Positions 1-12,295 of a DNA stretch of 64,000 nucleotides are shown here, piece after piece (position 1 is the first letter of the stretch; every line of letters starts with the position of its first letter). Under the pieces are notes generated by a model. That model did no database searches. It was not told the origin of the DNA and saw only the letters and a program-made list of their open reading frames with translations. Source of the stretch: Metopolophium dirhodum (lineage: Eukaryota; Arthropoda; Insecta; Hemiptera; Aphididae); assembly GCF_019925205.1 (NCBI RefSeq), contig NC_083560.1:100158083-100222082 (forward strand), written 5' to 3'. The position numbers and the translations under genes were made by a program.

Positions 1-354
1 CATTAACATTTTTAAATATTTCGTTTGGGACAACATTTGAGGTATTATTCAAATTATTGTCATATTCGTTTGAATATACATTTCGGAGTTGTAGTTTTCA
101 GTCTGGTTGTAGCTTGCAGTATTCTCAATATTTTTTTCGACCATTATACTTGATTTTGTCCTAAAATTTCATATTATGTTTTAATAAACAAAAAAAAAAT
201 TGTAATTTTTTTAATATAAAATATATAATATTCATAGATTTATATAACAACTATGAATAAAAAAAAGGCAGATCAGCATTGAGGTGGAGGAAGTTTGTCC
301 ATCGTCCCTTCAGTCCTCGGAAAGGATAGTATAATTTTGCAGTCTTCGATTTGA

Positions 355-720
355 ATGCAATGACTGCATTCGATAAAAAACGATTCTGAGCGAACGGATG
401 AATATTTTTTATTTTATTAAATATAAATATTATTCGTTTCTATTGCGATAAACAAAGCGTTAAAAATTGAAATCCCATTTTTTCGTAATTTTTCGGTGGT
501 TTTTTCCGAGGCTTTAATAACTATTGAGAAAATCAAAAAACGACCTCCCAAAAGTATCAACTAGATCCAATTTGCTAAAAGATAAGATACTATATGTCGT
601 AATCGGAGCTCCCCTTCTGGTAGAAACTTTGTCCACAGGATAAAAAAAAAAAATAAGAAAATAAACATCATTGTAAAACCACTAGATCCATCGCACCACT
701 CAGAATCTAAAATAAAAAAA
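355..720 (-). repeat. Dispersed aphid-type repeat, copy 1 (reversed)
   Basis: Noncoding. It contains 'AACGATTCTGAGCGAACGG' near 380 and 'CGCACCACTCAGAATCTAAAA' blocks near 695, which recur at 9205, 12865 and 19765 in one orientation or the other. The sequence between (Phe-rich-looking T/A text with 'CAACTAGATCCAATTTGC') is shared with 12640-12890. There is no open frame. It is probably a non-autonomous repeat family; I cannot name it. The rest of 1-1139 is AT-rich with nothing else seen. Confidence 0.6.
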
Positions 721-1139
721 AAACTTTAAATAAGTACTACTTTGTAAAACCTTAATATTTTTTTTAAAAAGTTATTACTTTTTAAATTAATGAGCCTTAC
801 AATAAAAAATATTGATATGTTAAAAAACCATAAAAAATGAACTACCTAATTAGATAAATGTTTCTTTTCTAAAAACCAGATTTACAAATTTACTATACCT
901 ATTGAAAATTAAAAAAAAATATTTTTAAGTATAAAAAATGATAAAATAAACATAATATGGTGTACATTTTCGTCGAATTTCTATGTTTAAAAGCTTGTAA
1001 AAAATATTGAGAAAATAGTGTTTACCTTCTCTCCTCTTCTTGTTCGTTCAAAAAGCTTTATGCGTCATCATTGTATTTTGATTTATTTTTTGCAGCTGAA
1101 CCAGTACCCATTTTCATTTTTTTTAAAGTTTAAGTTTTT

Positions 1140-2134
1140 TTGTATGAGTCTCTAATAGTTCTCCATCGTGTCTTGCAATCATTAGCTAAAACTTTATATT
1201 ATATTTTTTACAGATTTTTGGCTACAGGAGAGAGTTACAGGTCCTTAGCGTTTCAATTTAGAATTTCGCATAGTTGGATAAGCATAATAGTACGAGAAGT
1301 CCTTACAGCAATTTGTGCAAAATTGAAAAATATAGCAATTCCACAACCAACTGAAAATCTTTTAAACAATGTTTCCGCAGAGTTTTATAAAGCATGTAAT
1401 TTTCCGAACTGCTGTGGTGCGATGGATGGAAAACATATTCGTATTGTTTGTCCCGCTGACTCTGGCTCAATGTACTTTAATTACAAGTCTTTTTTTTCCA
1501 TTGTACTATTGGCGTTAGTTGATGCAAATTATAAGTTTTTTTTGTGGACATAAGGTCCTACGGGAAAGAAGGCGACGCTGGTATTTTTCCTAAATCAAAT
1601 CTGGGAAAATTAATTTCATCTGGGGAATTTCCATTTCCAGAGCCTAAGTGTTTACCATTTACAGATATAGTTTTACCTCATGTTTTCGTGGGGGACGAAG
1701 CATTTAAATTAACAAATAATATGATGAGACCATATCCTCGAGAACAGTCAAAGGCAGATGTCACAAAAGCAATTTTTAACTACCGACTAAGTCGAGCTCG
1801 AAAAACTACTGTAAATACTTTTGGAATTCTGTGTCAGTCGTTCAGAGTATTTTTCACTCCAATCAATATTCTACCAGAAACAATTGATGATTTGGTGATG
1901 GCGGCTTGTATTATTCATAACTTATTACGAGATGAACGTACAAATTATTCGTTTAAGTATTCGAATGAAAATGATATAAATATGGAACTTCCGAAAAACA
2001 TGATGCCTTTTAATGCCGTAGAAGGAAATTCTTCAAATGAAGCTTTTCGTGTACGCGAATCATTCAAAAATTATTTTAAAAGTGGAGCTGGATCAGTTAG
2101 TTTGCAGACAAAACAAGTGACAAGGACAAGTTAA
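1140..2134 (+). pseudogene. PIF/Harbinger transposase (HARBI1-like), frameshifted
   Basis: This is a decayed cut-and-paste transposase of the Harbinger superfamily (DDE_Tnp_4). The N-terminal frame (to 1553) has the HTH-like 'RFLATGESYRSLAFQFRIS' region and the first catalytic aspartate in 'GAMDGKHIRI'. The second frame (from 1544) has 'SYGKEGDAGIF', 'VGDEAF' and 'LSRARKTTVNTFGIL'. The two frames join across a run of eight T at about 1536-1543, so a one-base indel explains the break. The catalytic glutamate that normally sits in the 'RxxVExxFGIL' position is replaced (VN instead of E), so the copy is dead apart from the frameshift. An intron acceptor (TTTTTTACAG) just before 1214 suggests that the true exon starts there and that the listed start is not the original one. 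No terminal repeats were recognised. Confidence 0.85.
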
Positions 2135-2347
2135 GAATATTTCACATACAATTTGTAAAAAAATGTAATAATTTAAAAAAGTAACTAATAATATAAATGT
2201 AATATTCAGTATTCTATTTTATTTTTTTTCTAACTACTAATTGTTTTGGTGTTTTACCACTTTTTCCGATACTAAATGAAATTTCTTTCCAAACATTATC
2301 CTTTATGTTATTGTCTCTATAGTTCTTGTCTTTTAACTTGTATAAAA
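2135..2347. other. Intergenic, AT-rich
   Basis: Short AT-rich interval between the Harbinger relic and the LINE. Apart from A/T runs and a possible poly(A) signal for the transposase I see nothing in it. Confidence 0.6.
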
Positions 2348-2593
2348 TCAGTTCGTGTTCGACTCCCGTCCGAGCAACACGTATGTTAACGTTTAGTACG
2401 CCTTTATAGCTTCGATAGCGTAAAGACCAGTCTTCTCCGATACAGGTAATATGATATTATTCTCCCGTTATCTTGGCCCGTAATTACCGAGACACACACA
2501 ACAGCCGCATTACCTAATTAAACGACCGCCGACCGCTCGCGGTCGTTACCGGCCCAAGGCCACCCGACACCTCTCACCTTATCAGTTTTCGTA

Positions 2594-3890
2594 ATGAGTT
2601 CATCGTCCAAAACTAAGACCGCTGCCACAAAGCATATCAACAAACCACCTCTATCACCATAAATTCTCGTTAAAACTAAAATACCACAAACTAGCAATAA
2701 GTCACCAGATGACTTTTCCGACAGCGACGATATCTGGCAAACAGTAGACTCAAATAAACGACTCAGATCACCGCTTACCAAATCTCCTTCGCACAAAAAA
2801 GGAGACCCAAACATATTCATCACAAAAAACCGATATGCACCGATATCTCCCACCACCGAAAATGAACCAATGGACAGCACGCACGAACAGCCCACTGATA
2901 ATGCCACCGTTATCAACACCAATAAAATAAATCTTCCTCCTCCAATATTCATTCAAGCTCAGCTAAACTTCAACACATTCTGTATCAAATTAAAAGAAAT
3001 TACAGACTCCACAAGTTTTGCATGCAAAACTACTACCAAAGGTGTCAAATTACAAACCTTCAGTTCGGATTCATACAGATCTGTCGTTAAATTTCTAAAA
3101 AACGAAAATGTTTCCTTCCATTCTTACCAGTCCAAAGAAAGCAAACCACTCAGAGTAGTAATCAGGAACCTACATCCTTCTACCGACAAGGACTATATAA
3201 CCAAAGAGCTATCCGAACTAGGTTTTCAAGTCATGAACATCACAAACGTTCTCCAAAAATCTACTAAAACTCCACTGCCTCTTTTTTTTATCGACCTCGT
3301 ACAGTCTCAGTCTAATCAAGAAATCTTCAAACTAAATTCTCTCTGTTACTCCAAGGTCAAAGTAGAAGCACCCTACACTAAAAAGGAAATTCCCCAATGC
3401 AGGGCGTTGTCAGTCCTACGGTCACACCCGTGGTTACTGCAACCATACCCCAAGATGCGTTCGCTGTGGTGATACTCACGATTCTTCCGAATGTCAAAAA
3501 TCTCGAAATGAACCAGCCAAATGCGCACTTTGTGGAGGCTCACATCCTGCTGACTACGGGGGTTGTCAGTCCCAAAAGGATATCCTCAAACACAGAAAAA
3601 TTATTTCAAATTCTAATTCAAACTTCAGAACCAGCCACGCCATTACTGATAATGTCAATTCAAATCTCACCGAAAATCTCGCATCGCCTAAACATTTTCC
3701 TCCCCTTCCCAACTCAAACTCATCTCAACATCAAGCAGCAACTCAGGAGAAACCGGATCAATCTCCAACGAATAATCTCTCCGTCTACCTCTCCTCATTT
3801 GTTAATGAGCTAAAATCATTAATCAACCCACTAATCTCACTCGTCACGACCCTCATAGAAAAACTCATACACAACGATGGCCGCCGTTAA
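2594..3890 (+). pseudogene. Jockey-type LINE ORF1 (zinc-knuckle protein), broken
   Basis: The ORF1 protein would bind the element RNA. ATG at 2594 opens a frame with an in-frame TAA at 2660. The frame then runs to about 3402, where one extra base shifts it. In the shifted frame three cysteine knuckles follow: CRACQSYGHTRGYC (CX2CX4HX4C), CVRCGDTHDSSEC and CALCGGSHPADYGGC, then a Ser/Pro/Asn-rich tail to a TAA at 3888-3890. The frame is open from 3402 to that stop. The ORF1 stop overlaps the ORF2 ATG (3877) by 14 nt, a typical LINE arrangement. Three knuckles in this order are characteristic of Jockey-clade ORF1. The ATG-initiated reading of 3397-3813 in another frame is a shadow. Confidence 0.8.
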
Positions 3891-6400
3891 TAACTCTAGT
3901 CACCCACTCTCAATCTTATTGTGGAACGCTAACGGAATTATTAATAACATCAACGAACTTCAACTCACCCTTAATGAAAATAGAATCGATATCGCAATGA
4001 TATCCGATACTCATCTCACCCAGAAAAACTCCCTCAATATCCAAGTCTACGAAGCACTCAGAGCAGATCACCCGGACGGCTCCGCTCACGGAGGAACTGC
4101 TCTACTTATCTCACGCAGAATACCTCATTCTCTCTTCCCCCCTCATACTTCAGACAAACTTCAAATCATTGCTTCTTCCATAGTTCTTAACTCAATCCCA
4201 ATCTCATTTGCTTCTGCTTACCTTCCTCCAGGATGCCAATTTCCTGCAAATGAACTAACATCCTTTATACTCTCACTCAATCACATATTCAACGCTAAGC
4301 ACCTAAACTGGGGCTCCAGATATACCAACACAAGAGGCCGTTCCCTTCTCAGGGTCATGTCCTCCTCGCACGCCAAAACTATCACTACGGATGCTCCTAC
4401 ATACTGGCCTACGCATGCTAACAGACACCTGGAAATTCTTGACTTCTTTCTGTCAAACCTGCCAAAACACCTCAAAACTCAAATAACCAACCTAAATGAT
4501 TCTGCTTCAGACCATACTCCAGTTCTATTGCAAATCAATACCCAAGCCCCGAGCAAGCCTAGTTTTAAACAAATAAATTGGCCCAAATTCCGCAATATCT
4601 TATCGAATAATACTAACCTAAGCATAAGATTAAAAACTAAAGAAGACATAGATATGGCAATCACTTCTCTTACTGAAAACATTCTTCTCGCAAAAAACAA
4701 ATCACTTTCCCCTACGTTAAATACGATAAGCTCCAATCATATAACACCTGAAATAAGTCACCTCATTATTGAAAAACGTCGAGCCCGCAACAAATGGCAG
4801 CACTCCCACTACCCAGACGATCGGCATATTTACAACTCTCTTTCAAACAAACTTAAAAAACTTCTCAAGAAACATAAAAATGTTCTTTACGAATCACACT
4901 TATCATCACTATCACCAAATAACGGTTCCCTATGGAGAAAAACAAAATCCTTACTCAGACACAAGACAATATTCCCTCCTCTTCAACGTCAAAACTGCAA
5001 CCTCGCTGTCTCTGCTCAAGATAAGGCCGAACTATTAGCTCAACATTTTTCCAACGTCTTCAAACCACACTCTATCCTCCCTGACAACTCTCATCTAGAT
5101 CAAGTGAACAAATTTATCAATTCACCACTCTCTATGTCCTTACCCGCCAAACACACCACCCCAAATGAGATTTCTTCAATTATAAAAACACTCAAGATCA
5201 ACAAATCACCAGGCCACGATCAGATAAGTAATACAATTGTCAAAAATCTCCCGGCCAAAACAATCATTCAACTTACCCATATTTATAATGCCACCCTTCG
5301 TTTATCATACTTTCCTTCAACCTGGAAATCAACAGTTATTATTCCAATACTAAAACCCAGCAAGCCTCCTGATAAAGCTGACTCACACAGGCCTAACCTA
5401 ACCTCAAGAGACTATTAAACATTTCTGACGAACAAAATTCGTTACCAGATTTCCAATTTGGTTTTCGCCCCAAACATGCCACTTTTCACCAACTACATCG
5501 TGTTGTCGATTTAATTGCCTCCTCCCTCGAAACGAAGAAATACTGTTCCGCAGTATTCCTTGACGTCGCCCAAGCATTCGACTAGGTCTGGCACGCTGGC
5601 CTCCTACACAAATTAAAAAAAAAACTATCCTGCGCCATACTATCTCTTACTCAAGTCATATATCAAAAACAGATCATTCAATGTTAAAATGGAATCCACC
5701 TTTTCCGACTCTTACGATATACTTGCTGGCGTACCTCAAGGAAGCGACATTGCCCCGTTTTTGTACATCATATTTACAGCTGACATTCCTACCACAGAAA
5801 ACACTACTATGGGTACATATGCAGACGACACTGCCATTCTTGCCGCTGACTCCGATCCAGACATTTGCTCTCACCATCTCCAAAACCATCTCAACATGCT
5901 TTCAAAGTGGTGCAACACATGGAAAATCAAAGTAAACGAACTCAAATCTACACATATCACCTTCACCCTCAGACCTAAGGACTGTCCTGAAGTTTCTTTC
6001 AACAATTCAGTAATTCCCCACTCAAGAGAAGCCAAATACCTCGGCCTGCTACTCGATAGGAGACTCACCTGGGGTCCTCATCTCAAAAATAAAAGGAAAC
6101 AGCTCAACTCCCGCCTACACGTCATCAGACCTCTCCTTAAATCAAACATGAACCTGTCCAACCGTTTACTTTTATACAAAAGTCTCCTCCAACCAATATG
6201 GTCATACGGAATCGCCCTCTGGGGCACTGCCAAACCATCAAACATTCGGACAATCCAGGCTTTCCAATCAATATGTCTTCGCATGGTCACCAAAGCACCT
6301 TGGTATATTACAAATGCCTCTTTACATTCATGATCTCAAAGTTCAATCCATCAACCAAACAGCAAGACGAGGTCTTGTCCGCGGAGAAATCAGATGATTT
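3877..6400 (+). pseudogene. Jockey-type LINE ORF2: AP endonuclease-reverse transcriptase, broken
   Basis: The endonuclease domain is at residues 1-230 ('LLWNANGI', 'DTHLT', 'HGGTALLI', 'NAKHLNWGSR', 'SDHTPV'); the reverse transcriptase follows. The first frame ends at 5418. A small deletion removes the residues after 'HRP', and the RT continues in another frame ('LPDFQFGFRPKHATFHQ', 'AVFLDVAQAFD' then TAG at 5584) to about 5620. A shift in an A run then returns it to the first frame (5689-6333) with 'GVPQGSDIAPFLY' and the YADD box in 'MGTYADDTAIL'. A last frameshift near 6310 precedes the C-terminus. The endonuclease loop reads HIFNAKH instead of the usual GDFNAKH, so a catalytic aspartate is lost. 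The copy is inactive. Confidence 0.85.
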
Positions 6401-6799
6401 TTTGATGACTATCACTGGAGACACATCATCTGAAACGGATTCAGATACTGAATAAAACTGACCTTAATTGTTGTAAATATGAATTTAATTTGTGTAAATA
6501 AATGTTTAAAAATATGAGTAACTATAATAAATATGACCATAGTTTTTGTAAATATGAATTTAATTTTTGTAAATAGCTGTTTAGAAATAATGACTTTTTT
6601 AAGAAATATGAGCAATTTTTTTAAATATGAAATTTGTATTTATTTTTTAGTTATAATTTCCTACTACATGTACGGATGTAATAATACCTATTTGGTTTTA
6701 ATAATAATTGTATACAACGTAGGCATTGTGTTTGGTGCAGAACAATAAGATAAAAGTACAATGAACAGTAAAGAAATAAAAACTGTAGATTATAACATT

Positions 6800-6995
6800 A
6801 TTGGTAATAATTATTACGATCGTGTAATTTATTATGATTATCTGTATACACGGCGGCGGCTGTCGATAGCGACGCATGACGGTAGCGGTCGACAACTAAC
6901 GACCAATCACAGTGCACCTGACTCTCGCCGGGGGGTCTGACGACTGCCGGCGGCTCAGTTGCATGCGTGAAAGTGGGCAAGGTTATTCTGAATAG
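6800..6995. promoter_or_regulatory. GC-rich, CpG-rich promoter-like island
   Basis: A GC-rich patch in AT-rich DNA containing CGGCGGCGGC, a CCAAT box (GACCAATCACAG near 6899) and CpG-rich text. It lies about 240 bp upstream of the relic ORF at 7233 and could be its old promoter. This rests on composition only. Confidence 0.3.
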
Positions 6996-7232
6996 AGTTT
7001 AGTCCTGGAAATATTGATTTAAACTTAAATAAACAAACCGTACAGCAATTCGATGATACTTTTTTAAACAAATCAGCAATAATTACAACATCGAGTTAGG
7101 TACCTATTAACTTTCATGATATAATTTATTTTTATTAATGTTGTATAAAAAATGCATTCATAATATATTTTTTTAATTTTTAGATACAAAAGTTGATCAC
7201 TTAGCAAATTATACAGCATAAATCAAATTGAA

Positions 7233-7710
7233 AATGGATAAAATATTATTAAACCAAGAAAGAATGCTTAACTTTTTAAGACGTCAACAAATTGGTGAAC
7301 CAAGTACCTATCGCTCAAAGCGAAGAATTTGATGAACATTTTTAAAATTATGATCCATTAAATAAACTTGAGGACTTTTTACATGTTACAGAATTATTGA
7401 AAAATGAAAACTACTACAAATTACTTGTGAGATACCTGCATGTTATCACAATTTATAAATATTAAGAAAATTGTTATTCTATTTTTATTTTTTACTAATA
7501 TTTTACAGTGAACAAAACTTAATGTATGGTGGTTCTGATATACCCAGTGCAATAAAAATTATATAACAAAAGTTATATCAAATCAACTAGGAACAAAAAT
7601 TACATTAACGGGATTATCTGTAGGAAGACGCCCAGCAACAGACGAAAAATTAGGTCTTCTTAAAACAAAATTTGTTGGACTTCTTCTTGGTGTGAAAAGT
7701 TATTTGTAGT
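7233..7710 (+). pseudogene. Possible DUF4806-like gene relic
   Basis: ATG at 7233 opens a 32-codon basic, helical stretch (MDKILLNQERMLNFLRRQQ). A shifted frame then reads 'EEFDEHF', 'PLNKLEDFLHVTELLKNENY' and ends at 'LLVRYLH'. After an AT-rich intron-like gap with a TTTTACAG acceptor near 7507 the text reads 'EQNLMYGGSDIPSAIKII' and then 'GTKITLTGLSVGRRPATDEK'. The order of a short acidic/helical block, intron, and a 'TLTG' block resembles DUF4806 proteins that are expanded in aphids, but stops and shifts are frequent and the assignment is from memory. It could equally be an unrelated decayed gene. Confidence 0.3.
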
Positions 7711-7787
7711 TATTTGTACATTGTGTAAGAGGACGCTACGCAGAAATTTGTTGTTTCCGTCTTACAAGTGCGTACATGCAAGTTTAC

Positions 7788-8082
7788 GCTCAGCAGATCA
7801 CGTTTAACTTCGTTAGTTTAAAAATTGGAGTGAATCGACCTATAATGAAACTTGATGGTAAGAACGTTATCTGTGGTACCTACATACGGTTTTTACGATA
7901 GTTCAGCTTTTAAGCGATTTATTAGCATTTTTAATTTACTCTAAATTATATTATATGCATAACTTACTTAAAAATTGAACCATCGTAAAAATCCCACATA
8001 CAAACACTAATAATGTTCTTACCATCAAGTTTCACTGTAATTTTTAAACTATAGTTACGGAGCTAAACGTGATCTGCTGAGC
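7788..8082. repeat. Long imperfect inverted repeat (palindrome)
   Basis: The left arm 7788-7905 is the inverted copy of 7975-8082, with a spacer of about 70 bp. Matching blocks include GCTCAGCAGATCACGTTTA / TAAACGTGATCTGCTGAGC and GAAACTTGATGGTAAGAACG / its complement. It contains no ORF. This is probably a palindromic MITE-like element or an inverted duplication of a repeat. Confidence 0.75.
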
Positions 8083-8085
8083 AAA

Positions 8086-9240
8086 AGAACAAAAGAAAAA
8101 TTAAGGAAAAACTGGAATTTTTACGCAAATCTGTTTTCGAGAAAATCGATTTTGGTTTTTGGTGTAACTCTAAAACAAATGACCGCAGGGACATGACATT
8201 TTGACTGAATGTTTATAATTGCATTTCCTATACAGTATACACCATAACATTTTCCAAATATTTTGACTTATTTTGAGCTGTTTACGGACATAGTAAATTT
8301 CCATTTTTTTTAGTTTTTTTTCCTATAAATATCAATAAAATTTTATCTGTTGAGTAAAAAAGCTTGAAAATGTAATAGAAGGCTCCTAGGTTATTGTTTC
8401 AAAAGCAGATGAAAAAAATTAAAAATCCTTAGTCACAGTTTTTATTTATTAGCATTTAAAGTTCAAATTTTGACAAAATACGGAAAAATCACGAAATTTA
8501 TCAAATTATTTTGAGTTGAGAATTCATAAAAATTTTTCTTTTTAAATCTAAGATTTGAAAATGTAATATAAGATTACTCATAAGTTTGTTTACCTTTATC
8601 AAAAAAAAAAAAAATATCTACAAGAAACTTAAATTAAATTTTTATGAGCGTTTGAAATTTATATTTTTACAACATTTGATATTCACTCGATTTCTCATGT
8701 AACAATTTTCTTATTTTATTGTAATTAAAAAACGAATGACTGTAAATACTTGAAAATTTCACTGAATGTTTATATTTGCATTTTTTATACACCATAAAAT
8801 TTTAAAAATATTTTGACTCTTTTTGAGCTGTTTACGGACATTGGATGTTTTCAATTTTTTTAGTTTTTTTTCTATAAATATCAATAAAATTGTATTTGTT
8901 GGGTAAAAAGCGTGAAAATGTAATATAAGGCTCCTGATATATCATTCTAATAGCAGTTAAAAAAATATTAAAAATACATATGCACAATTTTTTTTTATAA
9001 GCATTTAAAGTTCAAATTTTGACAACATTTATCAAATTTATAATTTATTAATTATTTTGTAGTTAAAAATGTATAAAATGTTTAACTTTTATGGCTAAGG
9101 ATTGAAAATTTAAAACAAGGCTCCACGTAAATAGATTATATATAAATTACTTTATTCACAATAATATCATCAAATATACTTGGTAAATTCATAGGCTGAC
9201 TGACCGTTTTCGCTCAGAATCGTTTTTCTTATATTTTTAT
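8086..9240 (+). repeat. Dispersed aphid-type repeat, copy 2 (long, internally repeated)
   Basis: Noncoding and AT-rich. The block 'TTTGAGCTGTTTACGGACAT' occurs at about 8273 and 8822, each followed by 'ATAAATATCAATAAAATT' and 'GTAATATAAGGCTCCT'-like text, so the copy is internally repeated about every 550 bp. It ends with CGCTCAGAATCGTTTTTCTT near 9210. The same blocks recur at 12300-12640 (inverted) and 18870-19790. Confidence 0.75.
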
Positions 9241-10089
9241 TTCAATTACCATACTTACTTGATTAAAAATCAAGAAAGTAAAATGCGACTGCTTTATATC
9301 AAATTTTTAAATGTAATAGCTGTTTCCATAATGCTACCCCAAGTCCAAACAAATAATAAATTGCATGCTTTAAAATTATTTTTATTATTATTATAATTCA
9401 TTATTTTTCTTTATTAATAATGTACAGTATAAATGTATAGTTATTAAAACGATAAAATACATAGACGTATATTAATTTATCTAATAATCTATTAATTAAA
9501 TAAATAACTATGCATTTCTATTAATACAAATTATACACGTATTACATTTTTCGTCATGGTATGTACAGATTACGAAATAAGTTCCGTAAAACTAAATATC
9601 CGTGTCCGTTTCGTGAAAAGTTATGCACGTTGAGAAAATATTTAAAAATCAAAAATGTATTGTATTTTTCCTTACAGAAATGATGGTTAGTACATTAAGG
9701 GGTTAAAATATGTTAAAATAATATGAACTTTTGATATTCCAAAAATGTTAATTGTTAACACTTTTTGAAATATTGAGTATCTTACGTTAGATATTAAATG
9801 GATTACCTTGTACGTAAAGTTTACTTATTATATATCTTATTTTATAATCAAAAACATGTTATCATTATAAATAGGTACCTACTGTACATTTTGGTAGAAA
9901 TTATTTTTGGAAATAGTTAAAATATTTGTTGTTTGAAAATTAAACCGTTATTGAGACGTGTAGCTGGCTGGTCATTGTTGCTAACGATGGTGACATATTT
10001 TGAATAAACTAAACAAAATTGAAATACTCAGTCTTAGACGAAAAATTATTCAATCGATTTTTAAAACCAAACATATACTAAAACAAACA
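9241..10089. other. AT-rich intergenic upstream of the lysine-rich gene
   Basis: No coding signal. A short upstream ORF (ATG at 9987, six codons) precedes the gene start at 10090. I see no clear TATA box that stands out from the AT-rich background. Confidence 0.5.
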
Positions 10090-10822
10090 ATGAGTGAATT
10101 ATCGAAGGTCAAATTGGTTTCAGGTGACAGGAAAAAAACTCAAAATGGAAAAGGACACGTAGTTAAAAAAATCTACCGAAAGGTCGCAGAAAAACAAACG
10201 GATGATATTGGAAAACTGTCGGTGAACGTTGGAACCAACCACGCAATAAATGTGGTCACGGAAGCAAAACCCAAAATACAACAGAAAGCACTGAATGCCC
10301 CAAAAAAGGCTGTTAAAAAATTGATCTCGCAATCGGTAGCAAAATCACCGGCGCAAAAACCGTCTACAAAAAAAAACCTGGCCACAAAACAACCGTTAAT
10401 CAAAATTCAAAAGCCTCACTCTAATAAGAAGTCTCCAGGGGTGAGAAATCCAAATTCCACCACCGTGAATAAAGTTGAAACGAAGAGGATAAAACCAGCG
10501 AAACGTGTTGTAAAAGCAATTCCGATGATTGTTACATTGCCGAGAGATACAACGTCACACCAGGAGGACAGAACGAAACTAACTAATCCAACTGAAAAAC
10601 AGTAAGTAAACGCGTGGACAAATTCGTTCAATTTTTTTAATTGAAAATACAATTACGTTAACTAGGCCAGTAAAGGTCAAGCGAGTGTTGAGGAAAAAAC
10701 TTTTGTCATCGTTGAATGGGAAAACTACGAAACCCAAGAACGTTAGCTCGATGGCTGTAGAGACCGTACTACCCATCAGTAACAATGCGAAACTGTTTCC
10801 GGCCATGACCAAACAAATATGA
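10090..10822 (+). CDS. Lysine-rich basic protein, two exons, host gene
   Basis: Exons 10090-10601 and 10666-10822, joined by a 64-bp intron with a consensus donor (GTAAGT) and an AACTAG acceptor; the joined frame is 222 residues and ends at TGA 10820-10822. I chose the ATG at 10090 because upstream in-frame codons start only with TTG. The protein is strongly basic, with many Lys, Pro, Thr and Val, clusters such as KKAVKKL and RKKLLSSLNGKTTKPK, and no hydrophobic segment or signal peptide. This composition resembles linker-histone tails or other nuclear, DNA-binding low-complexity proteins, but I recognise no domain. It is the only gene here with clean splicing, no stops and no TE motifs, so I infer a genuine host gene. 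Nuclear location is inference from charge. Confidence 0.7.
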
Positions 10823-11342
10823 CAAATTATTTAAAAATATATATAAATTAAGCATACATTTTAAACTCGTTTATATTGGTTTAATATAAAATAGATCCTT
10901 TATTTATTGTCAATATGAGACTAGAGTTGCGGAAGACTAAAAATACGATCTTGTAGGAATGTATTTATGTATATATGTGGCTGTGTGTCTCGTAGACTCG
11001 TGACAAAGGACTGTGTAGCTTTCAAACACCTATTTTCAAACAGAGCTCTATACCCGTGAATGTCTGCGCATGCGTACACAAAATTGTAAATCTCTCTTGC
11101 TTTTTCCTCGACACGTGAAAATAATAATAACAATAAAATATTAAAATGTAAGTATTATTATTATTAAAATACCTTACATTAAAAAAAAAATGTATGTACA
11201 ATTAGAACAATTTATTCAAGTACATAATATTCAACAATATTAAACTAACCTACACGAAAAAGTCAGGCGTGGCCAAAGAGAGAGTGCTGCTGCCCGAGTC
11301 ACGGTTATAGAGCGTGCGAGCGTGCTGTGGCCTTGGCATAGA
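10823..11342. other. Downstream intergenic
   Basis: Contains AATATAAAATAG-type poly(A)-signal-like text soon after the stop and then unremarkable sequence. No gene supported. Confidence 0.5.
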
Positions 11343-12110
11343 GCAGTGGTTCCCAAACTTATTTAGCCACACAATTATTTTTCAAGCAGTATTTTATTAA
11401 AATAAAAAAATTCTTACAAATCATTCTAATATACTATCAGCCAAAAATGTCAATTTCTGACTTAAGACATTTATACAACACACCAAGGATATGTTCATAT
11501 TCATATTCAGCGTTTCCAGTACTGCCTATATCACCACTTACCAGTATTTGAAAACGATATTACCATATTATAGTCCATATAACTATAATGTATCTTTAAA
11601 CTACAAATTTATGACAGTAATATAGGTATATAAAAAAAAGAAAATGTTTAAACAATTATTGCCCCTAAAATTAAAAAAAAAATTTTATAATTTAATATTA
11701 CATAATAAACAAATATAATAAAGATTACTGATTAATTAACCATGAAAACTAAGGTGCTTACAGCTAAACAAAATTAAAAAAATCAAAACCATATTTCTCA
11801 TCAACTGTATTTTAGAATAATAGTTTGGAGTCTTTTCCCCGACAACCTGTTGTGTTCATTCGATAAGATGGCTCCGGTTCGGAGAAATGTCTGCACAGAA
11901 AGAACTGATATAGCCATGCCAAAAAAATTTTCGCGCTTTCTTTTAGTGGGAATACAATTTTCATTTCTTGCAAAGTTTCAATAGGATCTTGTGAAACATT
12001 GGTAACTGGAGTTGATAAATATTGCATTACCATTTTGTCATTTCTTGATTTCGAAGACATACGAGTTGTAGACAATCTTTTTTTTGATTTTTGGTGTGCC
12101 AAATTGTTAC
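11343..12110 (-). mobile_element. hAT-like relic
   Basis: Begins with CAGTGGTTCCCAAACTT at 11344, a typical hAT terminal motif. A 96-codon minus-strand frame (12102-11812) lies inside, basic at the N-terminus ('KSKKRLSTTRMSSKSRNDK'). I cannot align it to a hAT domain, and no matching right terminus or 8-bp duplication was found. Treat it as a truncated hAT or MITE. Confidence 0.35.
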
Positions 12111-12295
12111 GATGCTTCCATAAACCAAACTATTTTTCTACAATATCCGGTTGATCATATTCTTCAAAACTTTTTTTATGGTTTTTTAGAATTATTGGAC
12201 GTATGAACAATTTATGGGATTCCTTGTTTTAAATTTTTGATCAGCTATAAAAACTGAACATTATATAAATTAGTATCTACAAAATAATTTGCAAA

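Larger units (their letters stand above)
2348..6620 (+). mobile_element. Jockey-clade LINE, full-length but decayed
   Basis: A non-LTR retrotransposon with 5' leader, ORF1 (nucleic-acid-binding Gag-like), ORF2 (endonuclease plus reverse transcriptase) and a 3' UTR. The likely 5' end is TCAGTTCGTG at 2348, resembling the TCAGT initiator of Jockey/I promoters. The codon use is C-rich in third positions (AAC, ATC, CTC), unlike the surrounding AT-rich DNA. The 3' UTR contains a tandem duplication of about 72 bp ('TTGTAAATATGAATTTAATT' at 6473 and again at about 6545). Confidence 0.8.

Noticed and set aside
2353..2372. B-box-like GTGTTCGACTCCCG, suggesting a SINE or tRNA
   Set aside because: No A box at the right distance; it sits at the proposed LINE 5' end.
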